A DNA stretch of 55,664 nt. It comes from Pseudomonadota bacterium. GTDB lineage: Bacteria; Pseudomonadota; Gammaproteobacteria; Competibacterales; Competibacteraceae. This document shows positions 22,705-31,562 of the stretch, one piece after another. Each line of letters starts with the position of its first letter. Position 1 is the stretch's first letter. The DNA is taken from NCBI GenBank assembly GCA_018240295.1, contig JAFEGB010000293.1, forward strand, positions 1 through 55,664, given 5' to 3'. The notes under the pieces were generated by a model. That model made no database searches. It was not told the DNA's origin and saw only the letters and a list, made by a program, of their open reading frames with translations. Both the position numbers and the translations under genes were made by a program.

Positions 22705-23430
22705 ATGATGACCGCCGTCGCGGGAACCCTTCTGAATCGCGAGTCGGCCTATACGACGCCGCGCGCTGACGTTTCCGCCCTGGTGCCGCGCGAGGCCATG
22801 CGCATCCTCGATGTCGGCTGCAGCAACGGTGCGCTCGGTGCCAGCCTGCGCGCCGAGGTGGCGGGCCGGCGGGTCGTCGGCATCGAACTCGATGCCGGCT
22901 TCGCCCGTCAGGCCGCGCTGCTGCTCGATCGGGTCGAACAGGCCGATCTCGATGCCTTCGACTGGTCGGACGGTCTCGGCGACGAGCGCTTCGACTGCAT
23001 CGTGTTCGCCGACGTGCTCGAACACCTCGTCGATCCGCAGCGCCACCTGCGCGGCGCGCTGGAGCGTCTCGATGCCGGCGGCTGCATCGTGCTCAGCCTG
23101 CCGAACATCCGGCACGTCTCGGCGCTCGCGAGCATCTACGGTCATGGCCGGTTTCCGCGCCGTGACCGGGGCATCTTCGATGCGACCCACCTGCGCTGGT
23201 TCACGATCGCCGACGGCCGCAGCCTGCTCGCCGATACCGGCCTGCAGATCGACGCCGAGGGCTTCGTGCTGCGCGCCGGGGATCGCGGGGGCGGTTTCCT
23301 GAACCGCATGCTGAACCGCCTGCCCGACGCGCTGCAGCGCTGGGCGCCGGTGCGCGAGTTCCTGACCTACCAGTTCAGCCTGCGTGCGCGCCGTCCGGCG
23401 GCGCTGCCCGAAACGGTCCCGATGTCCTGA
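22705..23430 (+). CDS. Class I SAM-dependent methyltransferase
   Basis: This 241-residue soluble protein has motif I ILDVGCSNGALGASL (about residues 34-48), motif II VVGIELDAGFARQA, and a middle motif FDCIVFADVLEHLVDPQRHL followed by LDAGGCIVLSLPNIRH. This order is that of UbiE/MetW-like small-molecule or cell-surface polysaccharide methyltransferases. It lies 51 bp after truD and 4 bp before a glycosyltransferase gene, which suggests glycan or O-antigen modification. The acceptor is unknown. ATG 22705 is followed directly by a second ATG. Confidence 0.88.
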   Translation: MMTAVAGTLLNRESAYTTPRADVSALVPREAMRILDVGCSNGALGASLRAEVAGRRVVGIELDAGFARQAALLLDRVEQADLDAFDWSDGLGDERFDCIVFADVLEHLVDPQRHLRGALERLDAGGCIVLSLPNIRHVSALASIYGHGRFPRRDRGIFDATHLRWFTIADGRSLLADTGLQIDAEGFVLRAGDRGGGFLNRMLNRLPDALQRWAPVREFLTYQFSLRARRPAALPETVPMS

Positions 23431-23434
23431 CGCG

Positions 23435-24538
23435 ATGAGTGCTTCGGGCAGGCGGATCGGTTTCGTGCTGTGCTCGGATGCGGCGGCACCGCTGCCGAGC
23501 ACGCGCATCTCGGTGTTCAACGTGCTGCCGGCGCTGCGTGCGGCCGGCTACGACCCCCGGATCGCCTTCGCACCGCCGCAGCCGACCGAGCGTCCGGACG
23601 TGAGCGGGCTGGCGGCGCGCCTGATCGCCGACGGCATCGACATCGCCTACTTCCAGAAGGTGCACGGCCCCGGCGTGCGCGCCGAGATCGAAACCCTGCG
23701 CCAGGCCGGGGTGCGCACCGTCTACGGTGTCTGCGACCGCATCGACGATGACATGGTGCGTCTGACCGACGCGACGGTCATCGTCACCGACTACCTGAAG
23801 CAGCAGCACGCCCCGGAACTGCAGGCGCGCATCCACGTCGTTCACGACGGCATCGAGCACCCGGAGGTCCGGTGCCGGGAAGACATCGCCGCCGGCGACG
23901 GCCGGCTGCGCGCGATCCTCGTGACCTCGGGCTCGCCCGAAACCGTGCCGGTGCTCGGACGGCCGCCGCGCTGGCTGGCGCTGACCGTCGTCGGCCAGTA
24001 TCCGGAGCGCGAGACCCCGCTGCAGGCGCTGCGCGCGCGCCTGCGCCGCGTCCGCCACGCGCCGCCCGGCGAACGCCTGGAGCGGCTGCGCGGCTACGCC
24101 TTCACGGCGCGGGCCTGGCAGCCGCAGCGGGTCTACGAGGATCTCGCAGGCGCCGAGGTTGGCATCATTCCGGTCGACATGCGTCCGGACCCGCTGCCGG
24201 GCCGGCAGGTCTCGTACTGGCAGGTCAAGTCCGAGAACCGGCTGACGCTGAAGATGGCGGCCGGACTGGCCGTGGTCGCGAGCCCGGTGCCGAGCTATCT
24301 CGACATCATCGAGCAGGGTGTCAACGGCTACATCGCCCACTCGCGCGCCGACTGGCTGGCAGCCCTCGACGCGCTGCGCGATCCGCAGCACCGGCAAAGC
24401 GTCGGCGCTGCGGCCCGGGCGAGCGTGCTGCAGCGCTATTCGATCGACGAACAGGCGCGCCGGCTCATCGCCGTGTTCGACGGTCTGCGCGGCACCTCGC
24501 AGCCGGCCGGCGACGCAGCGCTGTTACGAATGCCGTAG
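23435..24538 (+). CDS. Glycosyltransferase-like protein (GT-B type)
   Basis: This 367-residue protein starts at ATG 23435, four bases after the methyltransferase. The N-terminal Rossmann half has PSTRISVFNVLPALRAAGYDP and a middle VHDGIEHPEV. The C-terminal half has LAGAEVGIIPVDMRPDP, RLTLKMAAGLAVVASPVPSY and IIEQGVNGYIAHS, then ARRLIAVF. That tail is typical of family 1/4 glycosyltransferases: the EVGIIP and KMAAGLAVVASPV parts form the nucleotide-sugar pocket. Donor and acceptor are unknown. It is convergent with the SmrB-like gene 9 bp downstream. Confidence 0.82.
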   Translation: MSASGRRIGFVLCSDAAAPLPSTRISVFNVLPALRAAGYDPRIAFAPPQPTERPDVSGLAARLIADGIDIAYFQKVHGPGVRAEIETLRQAGVRTVYGVCDRIDDDMVRLTDATVIVTDYLKQQHAPELQARIHVVHDGIEHPEVRCREDIAAGDGRLRAILVTSGSPETVPVLGRPPRWLALTVVGQYPERETPLQALRARLRRVRHAPPGERLERLRGYAFTARAWQPQRVYEDLAGAEVGIIPVDMRPDPLPGRQVSYWQVKSENRLTLKMAAGLAVVASPVPSYLDIIEQGVNGYIAHSRADWLAALDALRDPQHRQSVGAAARASVLQRYSIDEQARRLIAVFDGLRGTSQPAGDAALLRMP

Positions 24539-24547
24539 CTCCGGGTC

Positions 24548-25093
24548 TCAGCGGCTGCGCAGCAGCACGTACAGCGCGCCGGTGCCGCCGTCGTCGGGCC
24601 GGGCCGAGCAGAAGGCCAGCACGTCATCGCGCAGCCGCAGGTAGACGTTCAGCTTCTGTTTCAGCACCGGCCCGAGGTGGCGCGAGCGGTTGCCCTTGCC
24701 ATGCACGATGCGCACGCAATGCACGCGGTCGCGCTGCACGAGGCTCAGGAACGCATGCACGGTCACGCGCGCCTCGGCCCAGGTCAGGCCGTGCAGGTCG
24801 AGCTGGGCGCCGAGGCTGTACTGACCGCGCTTGAGCTTGCGCAGCACGCCATCCTGCACGCCTTCGCGGCTGTAGCTCAGGTGCTCGCCGGTTTCGAGAT
24901 CGGCCGGCTCGAAGTGGTCCGAGACCATGTCGCGCAGCACCTGCTTCTCGTCGGCGAGCTTCTGCAGCGGCAGCGGCGGGCGTGGCGCGCGCCAGGGCTC
25001 GACGAGATCGCAGCGGTGCGGCTCGATCGGGCCGATGGCCTGACGGAAGGCTTCGACCTCGTCGGCGGGTGGTTCAGGGCGGTCGGCAGGCAT
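24548..25093 (-). CDS. smrB: Smr-domain endonuclease, SmrB/YfcN-like
   Basis: This 181-residue protein has an N-terminal helix and hook region (DEVEAFRQAIGPIEPHRCD, then LPLQKLADEKQVLRDMVSD). A short conserved segment follows (LSYSREGVQDGVLRKLKRGQYS), then the Smr domain with AQLDLHGLTWAEARV and RIVHGKGNRS, carrying the DLH and HGKG catalytic motifs. In E. coli this family cleaves mRNA at collided ribosomes. I chose ATG 25093; the frame is open to 25174 with another ATG there, and neither has a clear ribosome site. It faces the glycosyltransferase and is divergent from surE. Confidence 0.85.
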   Translation of the reverse strand: MPADRPEPPADEVEAFRQAIGPIEPHRCDLVEPWRAPRPPLPLQKLADEKQVLRDMVSDHFEPADLETGEHLSYSREGVQDGVLRKLKRGQYSLGAQLDLHGLTWAEARVTVHAFLSLVQRDRVHCVRIVHGKGNRSRHLGPVLKQKLNVYLRLRDDVLAFCSARPDDGGTGALYVLLRSR

Positions 25094-25212
25094 CGGGCGG
25101 GCGTTTTTGACTTTGCCGGGGCGATGTGTCTTTGATACCGGCCGGTTTGCGCCGCCGGCAAGGCTGCGTGACATGGGGCAGGGCTGCGGCGCGCGGACGG
25201 GGTGAGCGGTCG

Positions 25213-25962
25213 ATGAGGATACTCGTCAGCAACGACGACGGATATCTGGCACCCGGCATCCGGGCGCTGGCGCAGGCGCTCGCCGGAATCGCCGAGATCA
25301 CCGTGGCCGCGCCGGACCGCAACCGCTCCGGGGCCAGCAATTCCCTGACGCTCGACCGGCCGCTCAGCGTCATTCGTCATCCCGATGGTGTCTGGAGCCT
25401 CGACGGCACGCCGACCGACTGCGTGCACGTGGCGCTGACCGGCCTGATGGAGCACGAGCCGGACATGGTCGTCTCCGGCATCAACGCCGGGGCCAATCTC
25501 GGCGATGACGTGCTGTATTCGGGTACGGTCGCTGCGGCGATGGAGGGGCGCTTCCTCGGCCGGCCGGCGATGGCCGTGTCGCTGTGCGCCTACGAACCCG
25601 ATCATCTCGACACGGCCGCACGCGTCGCGCTGCATCTGGTCGGGCGGCTGTGCCGCCAGCCGCTGCCGGCCGACACCATCCTGAACGTCAACGTGCCGGC
25701 CGTGCCGTGGAGCGAGCTGCGCGGCTGGCAGGTCACGCGGCTCGGTCACCGGCACAAGGCCGAGCCGGCGGTCTGCACCCGCGATCCGCGCGGCCGGCCG
25801 ATCTGGTGGATCGGTCCGGCCGGCGCCGAGAGCGACGCCGGACCCGGTACCGACTTCCAGGCGATCCGCGAGCACTGCGTGTCGGTGACGCCGATCCAGG
25901 TCGACCTGACGCGCCATGCCGCGCTCGATACGGTCGCACGCTGGCTGGATGCTCCGGCTTGA
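25213..25962 (+). CDS. surE: 5'/3'-nucleotidase SurE
   Basis: This 249-residue metal-dependent phosphatase acts on nucleoside mono- and polyphosphates and short polyphosphate. The N-terminal signature [16 protein letters not shown] supplies the metal-binding Asp pair. [21 protein letters not shown] and [29 protein letters not shown] are conserved. ATG 25213 is preceded by GGTGAGC. Its end overlaps the pcm start. It begins the surE-pcm-nlpD-rpoS stress cluster. Confidence 0.97.
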   Translation: MRILVSNDDGYLAPGIRALAQALAGIAEITVAAPDRNRSGASNSLTLDRPLSVIRHPDGVWSLDGTPTDCVHVALTGLMEHEPDMVVSGINAGANLGDDVLYSGTVAAAMEGRFLGRPAMAVSLCAYEPDHLDTAARVALHLVGRLCRQPLPADTILNVNVPAVPWSELRGWQVTRLGHRHKAEPAVCTRDPRGRPIWWIGPAGAESDAGPGTDFQAIREHCVSVTPIQVDLTRHAALDTVARWLDAPA

Positions 25963-26674
25963 TCCCGGCCATGGCCGCTCGCCCGTGGACGCAGCCGTGA
26001 GCCGCCCGGACGCCTTCCGCGGCATCGGCATGACCTCGGCCCGCACCCGCACCCGGCTGGTCGCGCGGCTGCGCGAGCAGGGCATCGACGATGAGCGCGT
26101 GCTGGCGGTGATGCGGGAGACGCCGCGCCACCTGTTCATCGAGGAGGCGCTGGCCAGCCGCGCCTATGAGGACACCGCGCTGCCGATCGGCCTCGGCCAG
26201 ACCATCTCGCAGCCGTACATCGTCGCGCGCATGACGCAGGCGCTACTCGCCGGGCGCGAGGCGCTGCCGCTGCGGGTGCTGGAGATCGGCACCGGTTCGG
26301 GTTATCAGAGTGCCGTGCTCGCCCCGCTGGTCGGGCAGGTCTACAGCGTCGAACGCATCGAGCGCCTGTCGCTGCGCGCGCGTGAGCGGCTCGCGGCGCT
26401 GGGGCTGCGCAACGTGCATCTGAAACACGCCGACGGCAGCATCGGCTGGCCCGGATGCGGTCCGTATGACGGCATTCTGGTCACCGCGGCGGCCGAACGG
26501 CTGCCGCCGGCGTTGCCGGAGCAGCTCGCGACCGGCGGGCGGCTGGTGGCGCCGCTCGGTCCGGCCGGCGGCGTGCAGGAACTGCTGATCGTCGAGCGCA
26601 AGGCGATCGGCTACGAAACCCATTCACTTGGCGCCGTCGTGTTCGTGCCGCTGCTCGCCGGCGTCCAGCCCTGA
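25949..26674 (+). CDS. pcm: Protein-L-isoaspartate O-methyltransferase
   Basis: This 241-residue SAM-dependent enzyme repairs isoaspartyl residues in damaged proteins. It has [59 protein letters not shown] and motif [18 protein letters not shown], then [15 protein letters not shown] chose ATG 25949, which overlaps the surE stop and gives about 28 residues before the conserved core. Related enzymes from xanthomonads carry a similar short leader. A start nearer 25987 is possible. It sits 18 bp before nlpD. Confidence 0.95.
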   Translation: MLRLDPGHGRSPVDAAVSRPDAFRGIGMTSARTRTRLVARLREQGIDDERVLAVMRETPRHLFIEEALASRAYEDTALPIGLGQTISQPYIVARMTQALLAGREALPLRVLEIGTGSGYQSAVLAPLVGQVYSVERIERLSLRARERLAALGLRNVHLKHADGSIGWPGCGPYDGILVTAAAERLPPALPEQLATGGRLVAPLGPAGGVQELLIVERKAIGYETHSLGAVVFVPLLAGVQP

Positions 26675-26692
26675 ACCCCCAGCCTGCCGGAC

Positions 26693-27490
26693 ATGCCCAT
26701 GCCGTTCTTGCTTCACCGCTATCGTGCGCCCGTGACGCGGGCGCTCGCCGCCCTGCTGCTCGCCGGCTGTGCGGCCTACGGTCCCGAGCGACCGTCCGAA
26801 TACGTGGTCGTGCGCGGCGACACGCTGTATGCGATTGCCTGGCGCTTCGGCATCGAACGCAATGATCTGGTGCGCTGGAACGGCATCACCAATCCCGACC
26901 GCATCCTGGTCGGCCAGCGGCTCGCACTCGTCCCGCCCGAGACCGGCGCGCCGGCGATGCGCAACGCCGGTCCGGTGGTCGTCGCTGCCGACGCCCGGGA
27001 CAGTCCGCGCAGCACACCGGTGCGCAGCGCGCGCGTGCCGCGGCGCACGACAGCCGGCGTCGCCGCGGCACGGCCGGTGGCTGCACGCACATCGGCCGAT
27101 GACGGCGATGATTCGCTCGCGCGCGGCCCCTGGCGCTGGCCGGTGCGCGGCGAGCTGCTCCGCCGTTACGATGCCGACGGCCCCGGCCGCAAGGGCATCG
27201 AGATCGGTGCCGGTCTCGGCCAGACCGTGAGCGCCGCGCAGGGCGGGGAGGTCGTCTATAGCGGCAGTGGACTTCCCGGATATGGCCGACTTATCATCAT
27301 CAAGCATTCCGAATCCATGCTCAGCGCCTATGGATTTCTCGGAAAAATCCTTCTGAATGAGGGTGATAAGGTCCGCGCCGGTCAGGCGATCGGCGAGGTC
27401 GGCACCAGCAGCGAGAATCGTCCGGCGCTGCATTTCGAAATCCGCCAGAACGGCCGGCCGGTCGATCCCCTCCGCTATTTGCCGGGTTGA
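26693..27490 (+). CDS. nlpD: NlpD-type lipoprotein with LysM and LytM domains
   Basis: This 265-residue outer-membrane lipoprotein activates amidase AmiC at the septum. The signal ends in lipobox LLLAGC (Cys near residue 26). LysM spans about residues 36-80 (YVVVRGDTLYAIAWRFGI through ILVGQRLALVP). A low-complexity Arg/Ala linker follows to about 140. The LytM domain starts near 145 (WRWPVRGELLRRYD). The zinc-site pattern is degenerate: GRKGIEIGAG replaces the usual H-x-G-x-D, as in non-catalytic NlpD/EnvC. The ending ALHFEIRQNGRPVDPLRYLP is typical. The next gene, rpoS, is its usual partner. Confidence 0.94.
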   Translation: MPMPFLLHRYRAPVTRALAALLLAGCAAYGPERPSEYVVVRGDTLYAIAWRFGIERNDLVRWNGITNPDRILVGQRLALVPPETGAPAMRNAGPVVVAADARDSPRSTPVRSARVPRRTTAGVAAARPVAARTSADDGDDSLARGPWRWPVRGELLRRYDADGPGRKGIEIGAGLGQTVSAAQGGEVVYSGSGLPGYGRLIIIKHSESMLSAYGFLGKILLNEGDKVRAGQAIGEVGTSSENRPALHFEIRQNGRPVDPLRYLPG

Positions 27491-27506
27491 ACTTCCTGAC
27501 CGTCCA

Positions 27507-27526
27507 CCCCGACAATCGGGTCGGGG
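27507..27526 (+). promoter_or_regulatory. Hairpin and leader between nlpD and rpoS
   Basis: A stem CCCCGAC (27507-27513) with GTCGGGG (27520-27526) lies just after the nlpD stop, without a T-run. The rest of the 149-bp gap becomes AT-richer (GATAAAGATTAAGAAAAGGACATATTCC) before the strong ribosome site AGGAGG ahead of the rpoS ATG. In relatives the rpoS promoter often lies inside nlpD; no clear promoter pair was identified here. Confidence 0.4.
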
Positions 27527-27639
27527 GGCGGCGGATTGCGCCTCGATGACGCAAGGCCGGCTGAAGCCTGCGCAGATAAAGATTAAGAAAAGGACATATT
27601 CCCCACCACCAGAGCCGAGCAGGGTGTCAGGAGGTTTCC

Positions 27640-28701
27640 ATGCCGCGTCGTACTCCCGATCTGGGCGGATTTACCGAAGAACCCGAAGCTTTTGCGGTCG
27701 TCGAGGAGGAAGAGGAAACCTTGCTCGATACCGATGAAGCCGGTCCCGATGCTGATGACGTTGCGGCCGAAGCGCTGGTCGAGGCCGGTCTGGATGAGGC
27801 CGAACCGGTCGAGGATGACGAGCGCACGCTCAGCAAGACGCCGCTGTACGGCAAGGATTTCAGCCAGGACGAACTCGATGCCACGCGGCTGTATCTCGGC
27901 GAGATCGGCTTTTCGCCGCTGCTGACCGCGCAGGAGGAAGTCTATTTCGCGCGCCGGGCATTGCGTGGCGATGAAGCCGCACGCAAGCGCATGATCGAAA
28001 GCAATCTGCGTCTGGTCGTGAAGATTTCTCGCCGTTACATGAATCGCGGCCTGACGCTGCTCGACCTGATCGAGGAAGGCAATCTCGGCCTGATTCACGC
28101 CGTCGAGAAATTCGATCCCGAGCGCGGATTCCGGTTTTCGACCTATGCGACCTGGTGGATTCGCCAGACCATCGAGCGCGCGATCATGAACCAGACGCGC
28201 ACGATCCGGCTGCCGATTCACATCATCAAGGAAATCAACGTTTATCTGCGTACGGCCCGACAACTCGCGCAGGCACTCGATCACGAGCCCTCGGCCGAGG
28301 AAATCGCGCAGTCGATGGACAAGCCCGTCGACGAAGTCAAACGCATGCTCGGCCTGAATGAACGCATCGCCTCGGTCGATACGCCGATCGGCAAGGATGA
28401 GGATCGTTTCCTGCTCGATGCGATTCCGGATGACAACAATCCGGATCCCTTCCAGGTCCTGCAGGATGAGGATCTCAATACCAAGCTCGAATACTGGCTC
28501 GGCCAGCTGAACGACAAGCAGCGCATCGTCGTCGAGCGCCGTTTCGGGCTGGGCGGCAAGGAGCGGGCGACGCTGGAGGAAGTCGGCAACGAGATCGGCG
28601 TCACGCGCGAGCGCGTGCGCCAGATCCAGATCGACGCGCTGCGGCGGCTGCGCAAGATTCTCGAAGCCGAAGGCTTTTCCGAGGACGTGCTGTACGGCTG
28701 A
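27640..28701 (+). CDS. rpoS: RNA polymerase sigma factor RpoS (stationary-phase sigma-38)
   Basis: This 353-residue group 2 sigma factor has a long acidic N-terminal arm (residues 1 to about 60, including [16 protein letters not shown]). The conserved core starts at [21 protein letters not shown] (region 1.2). Region 2 is [37 protein letters not shown] and [18 protein letters not shown], the last covering -10 recognition. Region 4.2 is [20 protein letters not shown]. It ends [13 protein letters not shown]. The N-terminal region has more GAT and GAA codons than neighbours. AGGAGG precedes the ATG. The sequence looks complete and functional. Confidence 0.97.
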   Translation: MPRRTPDLGGFTEEPEAFAVVEEEEETLLDTDEAGPDADDVAAEALVEAGLDEAEPVEDDERTLSKTPLYGKDFSQDELDATRLYLGEIGFSPLLTAQEEVYFARRALRGDEAARKRMIESNLRLVVKISRRYMNRGLTLLDLIEEGNLGLIHAVEKFDPERGFRFSTYATWWIRQTIERAIMNQTRTIRLPIHIIKEINVYLRTARQLAQALDHEPSAEEIAQSMDKPVDEVKRMLGLNERIASVDTPIGKDEDRFLLDAIPDDNNPDPFQVLQDEDLNTKLEYWLGQLNDKQRIVVERRFGLGGKERATLEEVGNEIGVTRERVRQIQIDALRRLRKILEAEGFSEDVLYG

Positions 28702-28721
28702 GGGCCGTCGCGGGCTCCGCT

Positions 28722-29096
28722 TCAGATCATCAGCAGTGCCGCCACGGCCCGGCGGCCTTCCGCGACCACGATGTTGAAGGTGCGGCAGGCTGCCGCGGTA
28801 TCCATCGCATCGACGGCAATGCCGGCTTCGGTCAGCGCCCGCGACAGGCGCGGATGCGGGAAGCGCTGGCGCGCGCCGGTGCCGAGCAGCACCAGTTCGG
28901 GCTTCAGCGCCAGCAGCGCCTCGAAGTGCTCCGCTGCCAGAGCCTCGAAACCCTCCGGACCCCAGTCGGGCAGCAGCGCGTCGGGCGCCAGCGCGAAGCT
29001 GCGCGTCAGGCGCTGCTCGGCATCGACGGTGACGTAGCCGGGACCGTAATTGCGGATCAGGTGGACGTTGCTGTCCTGGTCGAGCGCAAGACGCAT
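28722..29096 (-). CDS. Mth938-like domain protein (DUF498 type)
   Basis: This 124-residue soluble protein starts at ATG 29096, 8 bp after GAGGAGG. The core is HLIRNYGPGYVTVDAEQRL, DWGPEGFEALAAEHFEALLALKPELVLLGTGARQRFPHPRL, AGIAVDAMDTAAACRTFNIVVAEGRRAVAALLM. This is the Mth938/NDUFAF3-related fold found in many gammaproteobacteria. Function is uncertain; eukaryotic relatives assist complex I assembly. It converges on rpoS 20 bp away and lies 136 bp after the DCC-type gene on the same strand. That gap holds only GCCGGC-rich palindromes. Confidence 0.85.
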   Translation of the reverse strand: MRLALDQDSNVHLIRNYGPGYVTVDAEQRLTRSFALAPDALLPDWGPEGFEALAAEHFEALLALKPELVLLGTGARQRFPHPRLSRALTEAGIAVDAMDTAAACRTFNIVVAEGRRAVAALLMI

Positions 29097-29232
29097 GGGC
29101 GGCCTCCTCGGATGGCTGGGCGGGGATCGCCGGGGCCTACGATGCCGGCGACCGGGCCGGCGACTCAAGCCGGCCAGCCCGATTTTCGATGCCTGCTGCG
29201 TCCCCGCCGTTCCCCGGTTGTCTGCAACCCTG

Positions 29233-29670
29233 TCAGCGCAGCCGGCAGCTGCCGCTGTCGCAGCGCCGGCCGAACCGCCGGCCGAACAGCCGGCCGAGGC
29301 CGATGCGGTGGTGCGCGAACCCGCCGTACAGACGGTCGAACAGCGGGCGCAGCAGCGGCCAGCCGGTCGGCGCCACCAGCCAGCCGAGGCCGACCGCACG
29401 GTACGCAAGGCGGAACACCGCCATGCCGACATGCACCTGGCCGCCGGCATCGAGCAGATGGATGCGTTCGAGCAGCCGCGCGCGCGCCGGCAGCGGCGCG
29501 GGAGCGTGAAAATCCACCGGCGCCACGTCGACATAACGCAACCGCCGGTGCCGGTCATGGCGCTTGAGCCAGCGCACTTCGGCGCGGCAGATCGGGCAGT
29601 CGCCGTCGTAGAACAGCGTCAGGGTGGACGGGACAGCCGGGCTGTCGGCTTGCGGATCGTTGCCGTGCAT
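29233..29670 (-). CDS. DCC family thiol-disulfide oxidoreductase-like protein (DUF393)
   Basis: This 145-residue protein carries the thioredoxin-like motif TLFYDGDCPICRAEVRWLKRHD near residues 18-39, the YDGxCxxC signature of DUF393/DCC proteins. It continues GMAVFRLAYRAVGLGWLVA and a basic tail with two more cysteines (RRCDSGSCRLR). A disulfide/redox role is inferred from the motif. AAGGAG lies before ATG 29670. It is 12 bp downstream of the DUF2269 gene, which suggests one transcript. Confidence 0.88.
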   Translation of the reverse strand: MHGNDPQADSPAVPSTLTLFYDGDCPICRAEVRWLKRHDRHRRLRYVDVAPVDFHAPAPLPARARLLERIHLLDAGGQVHVGMAVFRLAYRAVGLGWLVAPTGWPLLRPLFDRLYGGFAHHRIGLGRLFGRRFGRRCDSGSCRLR

Positions 29671-29682
29671 GTGTGGGCTCCT

Positions 29683-30156
29683 TCAGGCCCCGAAGCCGGG
29701 GCGGTTGACCATCAGCCAGAAGATCAGCACGACCGCCCCGAAGGCCGGCCAGCCGAGGACGAACCAGAGGCACAGGCAGTGATGCCAGCGTGCCGGCAGC
29801 GGCTGCTGCAGACGCGCGGCGTCACGGGCCAGATCACGCAGCCGGTACTGCAGCCAGACCACCGGCAGCCAGCAGGCACCGGCGAGCAGGTACAGGCCGT
29901 AGCTCGCCTGCAGCCAGCCGGCGTCCAGCGGGTGGCCGGCGGTGCGTGCGAGCAGCCAGCCGCTCAGCGGCTGGAACACGACGGCGGTCGCCGTGAACAG
30001 CCAGTCGGCGAGCACGACCTGCCGGGCGACGAAGGCGAACTGCGCGGCATCGCCGTGGCGTGCGGCGCGCCACAGATAAAACGCGCTGCCGAGTCCGGTG
30101 CCGAACAGCAGCGTCGAGGACAGCACGTGCAGGGTCTTCAGCGTGCCGTAGTCCAT
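29683..30156 (-). CDS. DUF2269 family membrane protein
   Basis: This 157-residue inner-membrane protein starts MDYGTLKTLHVLSSTLLFGTGLGSAFY, the recognisable amino end of DUF2269. Four hydrophobic segments are visible (about residues 7-30, 50-70, 80-105 and 128-152), with a conserved His in the first helix. Family function is unknown; a haem or quinone redox partner is possible because of the retained His residues. Its ATG overlaps the stop of the upstream SDR-DoxX gene by one base. Confidence 0.85.
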   Translation of the reverse strand: MDYGTLKTLHVLSSTLLFGTGLGSAFYLWRAARHGDAAQFAFVARQVVLADWLFTATAVVFQPLSGWLLARTAGHPLDAGWLQASYGLYLLAGACWLPVVWLQYRLRDLARDAARLQQPLPARWHHCLCLWFVLGWPAFGAVVLIFWLMVNRPGFGA

Positions 30157-31448
30157 CAGTCCGGCTCCGCGTGCAGCGCGAGCTGGCCGAGCAGTGCCAG
30201 CAGCGCGAGGTTCTTGACGATGGCGCCGAGCGGATCGGCGAGCAGGCCGGGCAGGCCGACGGCAGCGATCGCGCCGTACAGCGCGACGATCGCCGCCTGC
30301 GCAGCCCACAGCCGGCGACCGGCTGCCGGGTGCAGCGTCAGCAGCGCGAACGCCAGATCGAGACCGGCGCCACCGAGCAGCAGCAGCCAGGCGAGCGGGC
30401 CGTGGACACCGAGTTGAGCCAGCAGCGCGAACCCGGCGGATCGGCCGCCTGGCAGCAGCGAAGCCAGTCCGCCGGCGGCCCAGATCAGCGCCAGCGCTGC
30501 CCGCGCCAGGCCGGCTGCGAGCGCTGCGGCGCTGTCCGCACGCTCGGCACTCTGGTGTTCGCCGGCTGCGAACGCCGGCACCGGTCGCGGCGGCCGGTCG
30601 AGCAGCGCCGTCAGCGCCGCCGGATCCCCGGTGTTGCCGCGCAGCAGCAGCGTCAGCGTTTCCGGGCAGAGCGGCTGCGTGCGCCAGGGCGCCAGCCAGC
30701 GGGCTGCGAGGCGCAGCAGCCCGACCGGCACCGGCAGCACTGGTGCCGCTGGCAGGCCGAGGCCGTGGCGCAGTGCGGCGAGGTAGGCGCGCAGCGTCAG
30801 CGGCGCGGGGCCGACCGCTTCGATGATGCCGCCGGGCGGGACGGGCGCATCGGGCTGCAGCAGCCGGCAGACCGCCGCGCACAGATCGGCGACGTGCAGC
30901 GGCTGCAGGGGCTGGCGGCCGTCGCCCGGCAGCGGCGTCAGCGGCAGCAGGGCGAGCCGGCGCAGCCAGCCGGTGCTGCGGCCATCGACGCCGTAGACCA
31001 GCGAGGGCCGCAGCACGACGCCAACCCCCGGTGCGAGCGCGAGCAGGGCCTTTTCGGCAGCGACCCGGCTGCCCAGAAAGCCGGCATCGACGGCCTCGCC
31101 GGCGCCGAGCGCCGAGATCAGCACGATGCGGCGGATGCCGGCGCTCGCTGCCGCAGCGCCGGCCAGCGCGATCGGAGCGCGACCGTGGATCGCGTCGAAC
31201 TCGCCTCGCCTGCGCTCGCGCAGCAGCCCGGCGGCGTAGACGACGGCATCGACGCCGTCGAGCAGCGCCGGCCAGTCGGCAGCATTGTCCGCGGCCGTCA
31301 GTTCGAGCCTGCGCCAGTGCTGCACGGCATGGCCGGGCGGTGGCGCGCCACGGCGGCCGGTGCCGGTGACGGTGTGGCCGGCGGCGATCAGCGCCGCAGC
31401 CAGATGCCGGCCGAGGAAGCCGCCGGCGCCGATCAGCAGGACATGCAT
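30156..31448 (-). CDS. SDR-family NAD(P)-binding protein fused to a DoxX-like membrane domain
   Basis: This 430-residue protein starts with the Rossmann motif LLIGAGGFLGRHLAAALIAAGH, followed by VDAVVYAAGLLRERR and a P-rich dinucleotide region. The short-chain dehydrogenase part ends near residue 290, where a Y-x3-K-like element is not obvious. Residues 310-430 form three to four hydrophobic helices with PLAWLLLLGGAGLDLAFALLTL, as in DoxX-like domains. It is probably an inner-membrane oxidoreductase or epimerase with a redox partner. GAGGAGG precedes the ATG. It heads the leftward operon with DUF2269 and DUF393 genes and has an operator candidate 52 bp upstream. Confidence 0.82.
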   Translation of the reverse strand: MHVLLIGAGGFLGRHLAAALIAAGHTVTGTGRRGAPPPGHAVQHWRRLELTAADNAADWPALLDGVDAVVYAAGLLRERRRGEFDAIHGRAPIALAGAAAASAGIRRIVLISALGAGEAVDAGFLGSRVAAEKALLALAPGVGVVLRPSLVYGVDGRSTGWLRRLALLPLTPLPGDGRQPLQPLHVADLCAAVCRLLQPDAPVPPGGIIEAVGPAPLTLRAYLAALRHGLGLPAAPVLPVPVGLLRLAARWLAPWRTQPLCPETLTLLLRGNTGDPAALTALLDRPPRPVPAFAAGEHQSAERADSAAALAAGLARAALALIWAAGGLASLLPGGRSAGFALLAQLGVHGPLAWLLLLGGAGLDLAFALLTLHPAAGRRLWAAQAAIVALYGAIAAVGLPGLLADPLGAIVKNLALLALLGQLALHAEPD

Positions 31449-31499
31449 CGTGCCTCCTCAAAGCCTGATTCGAGCAAGTTGTTCATGTGATGTCCGTAA

Positions 31500-31517
31500 T
31501 TTCTGAATTAACAGAAA
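31500..31517. promoter_or_regulatory. Palindromic operator candidate upstream of the SDR-DoxX operon
   Basis: TTTCTGAATTAACAGAAA has perfect outer arms TTTCTG and CAGAAA around AATTAA. It lies 52 bp upstream of the SDR-DoxX ATG (transcribed leftward). A related site overlaps the leader of the adjacent GbsR-like gene, so this is the probable binding site of that regulator. Confidence 0.6.
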
Positions 31518-31527
31518 TAGGCATGCC

Positions 31528-31553
31528 AAAAAAATCCGCCAAAGGACTGGCGG
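31528..31553 (-). terminator. Intrinsic terminator after the GbsR-like gene
   Basis: On the lower strand CCGCCA (31536-31541 region) pairs with TGGCGG (31548-31553) around a 6-base loop. It is followed by seven T residues (31528-31534). It lies 10 bp after the regulator stop and separates it from the SDR operon. Confidence 0.75.
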
Positions 31554-31562
31554 CGGACAGCA

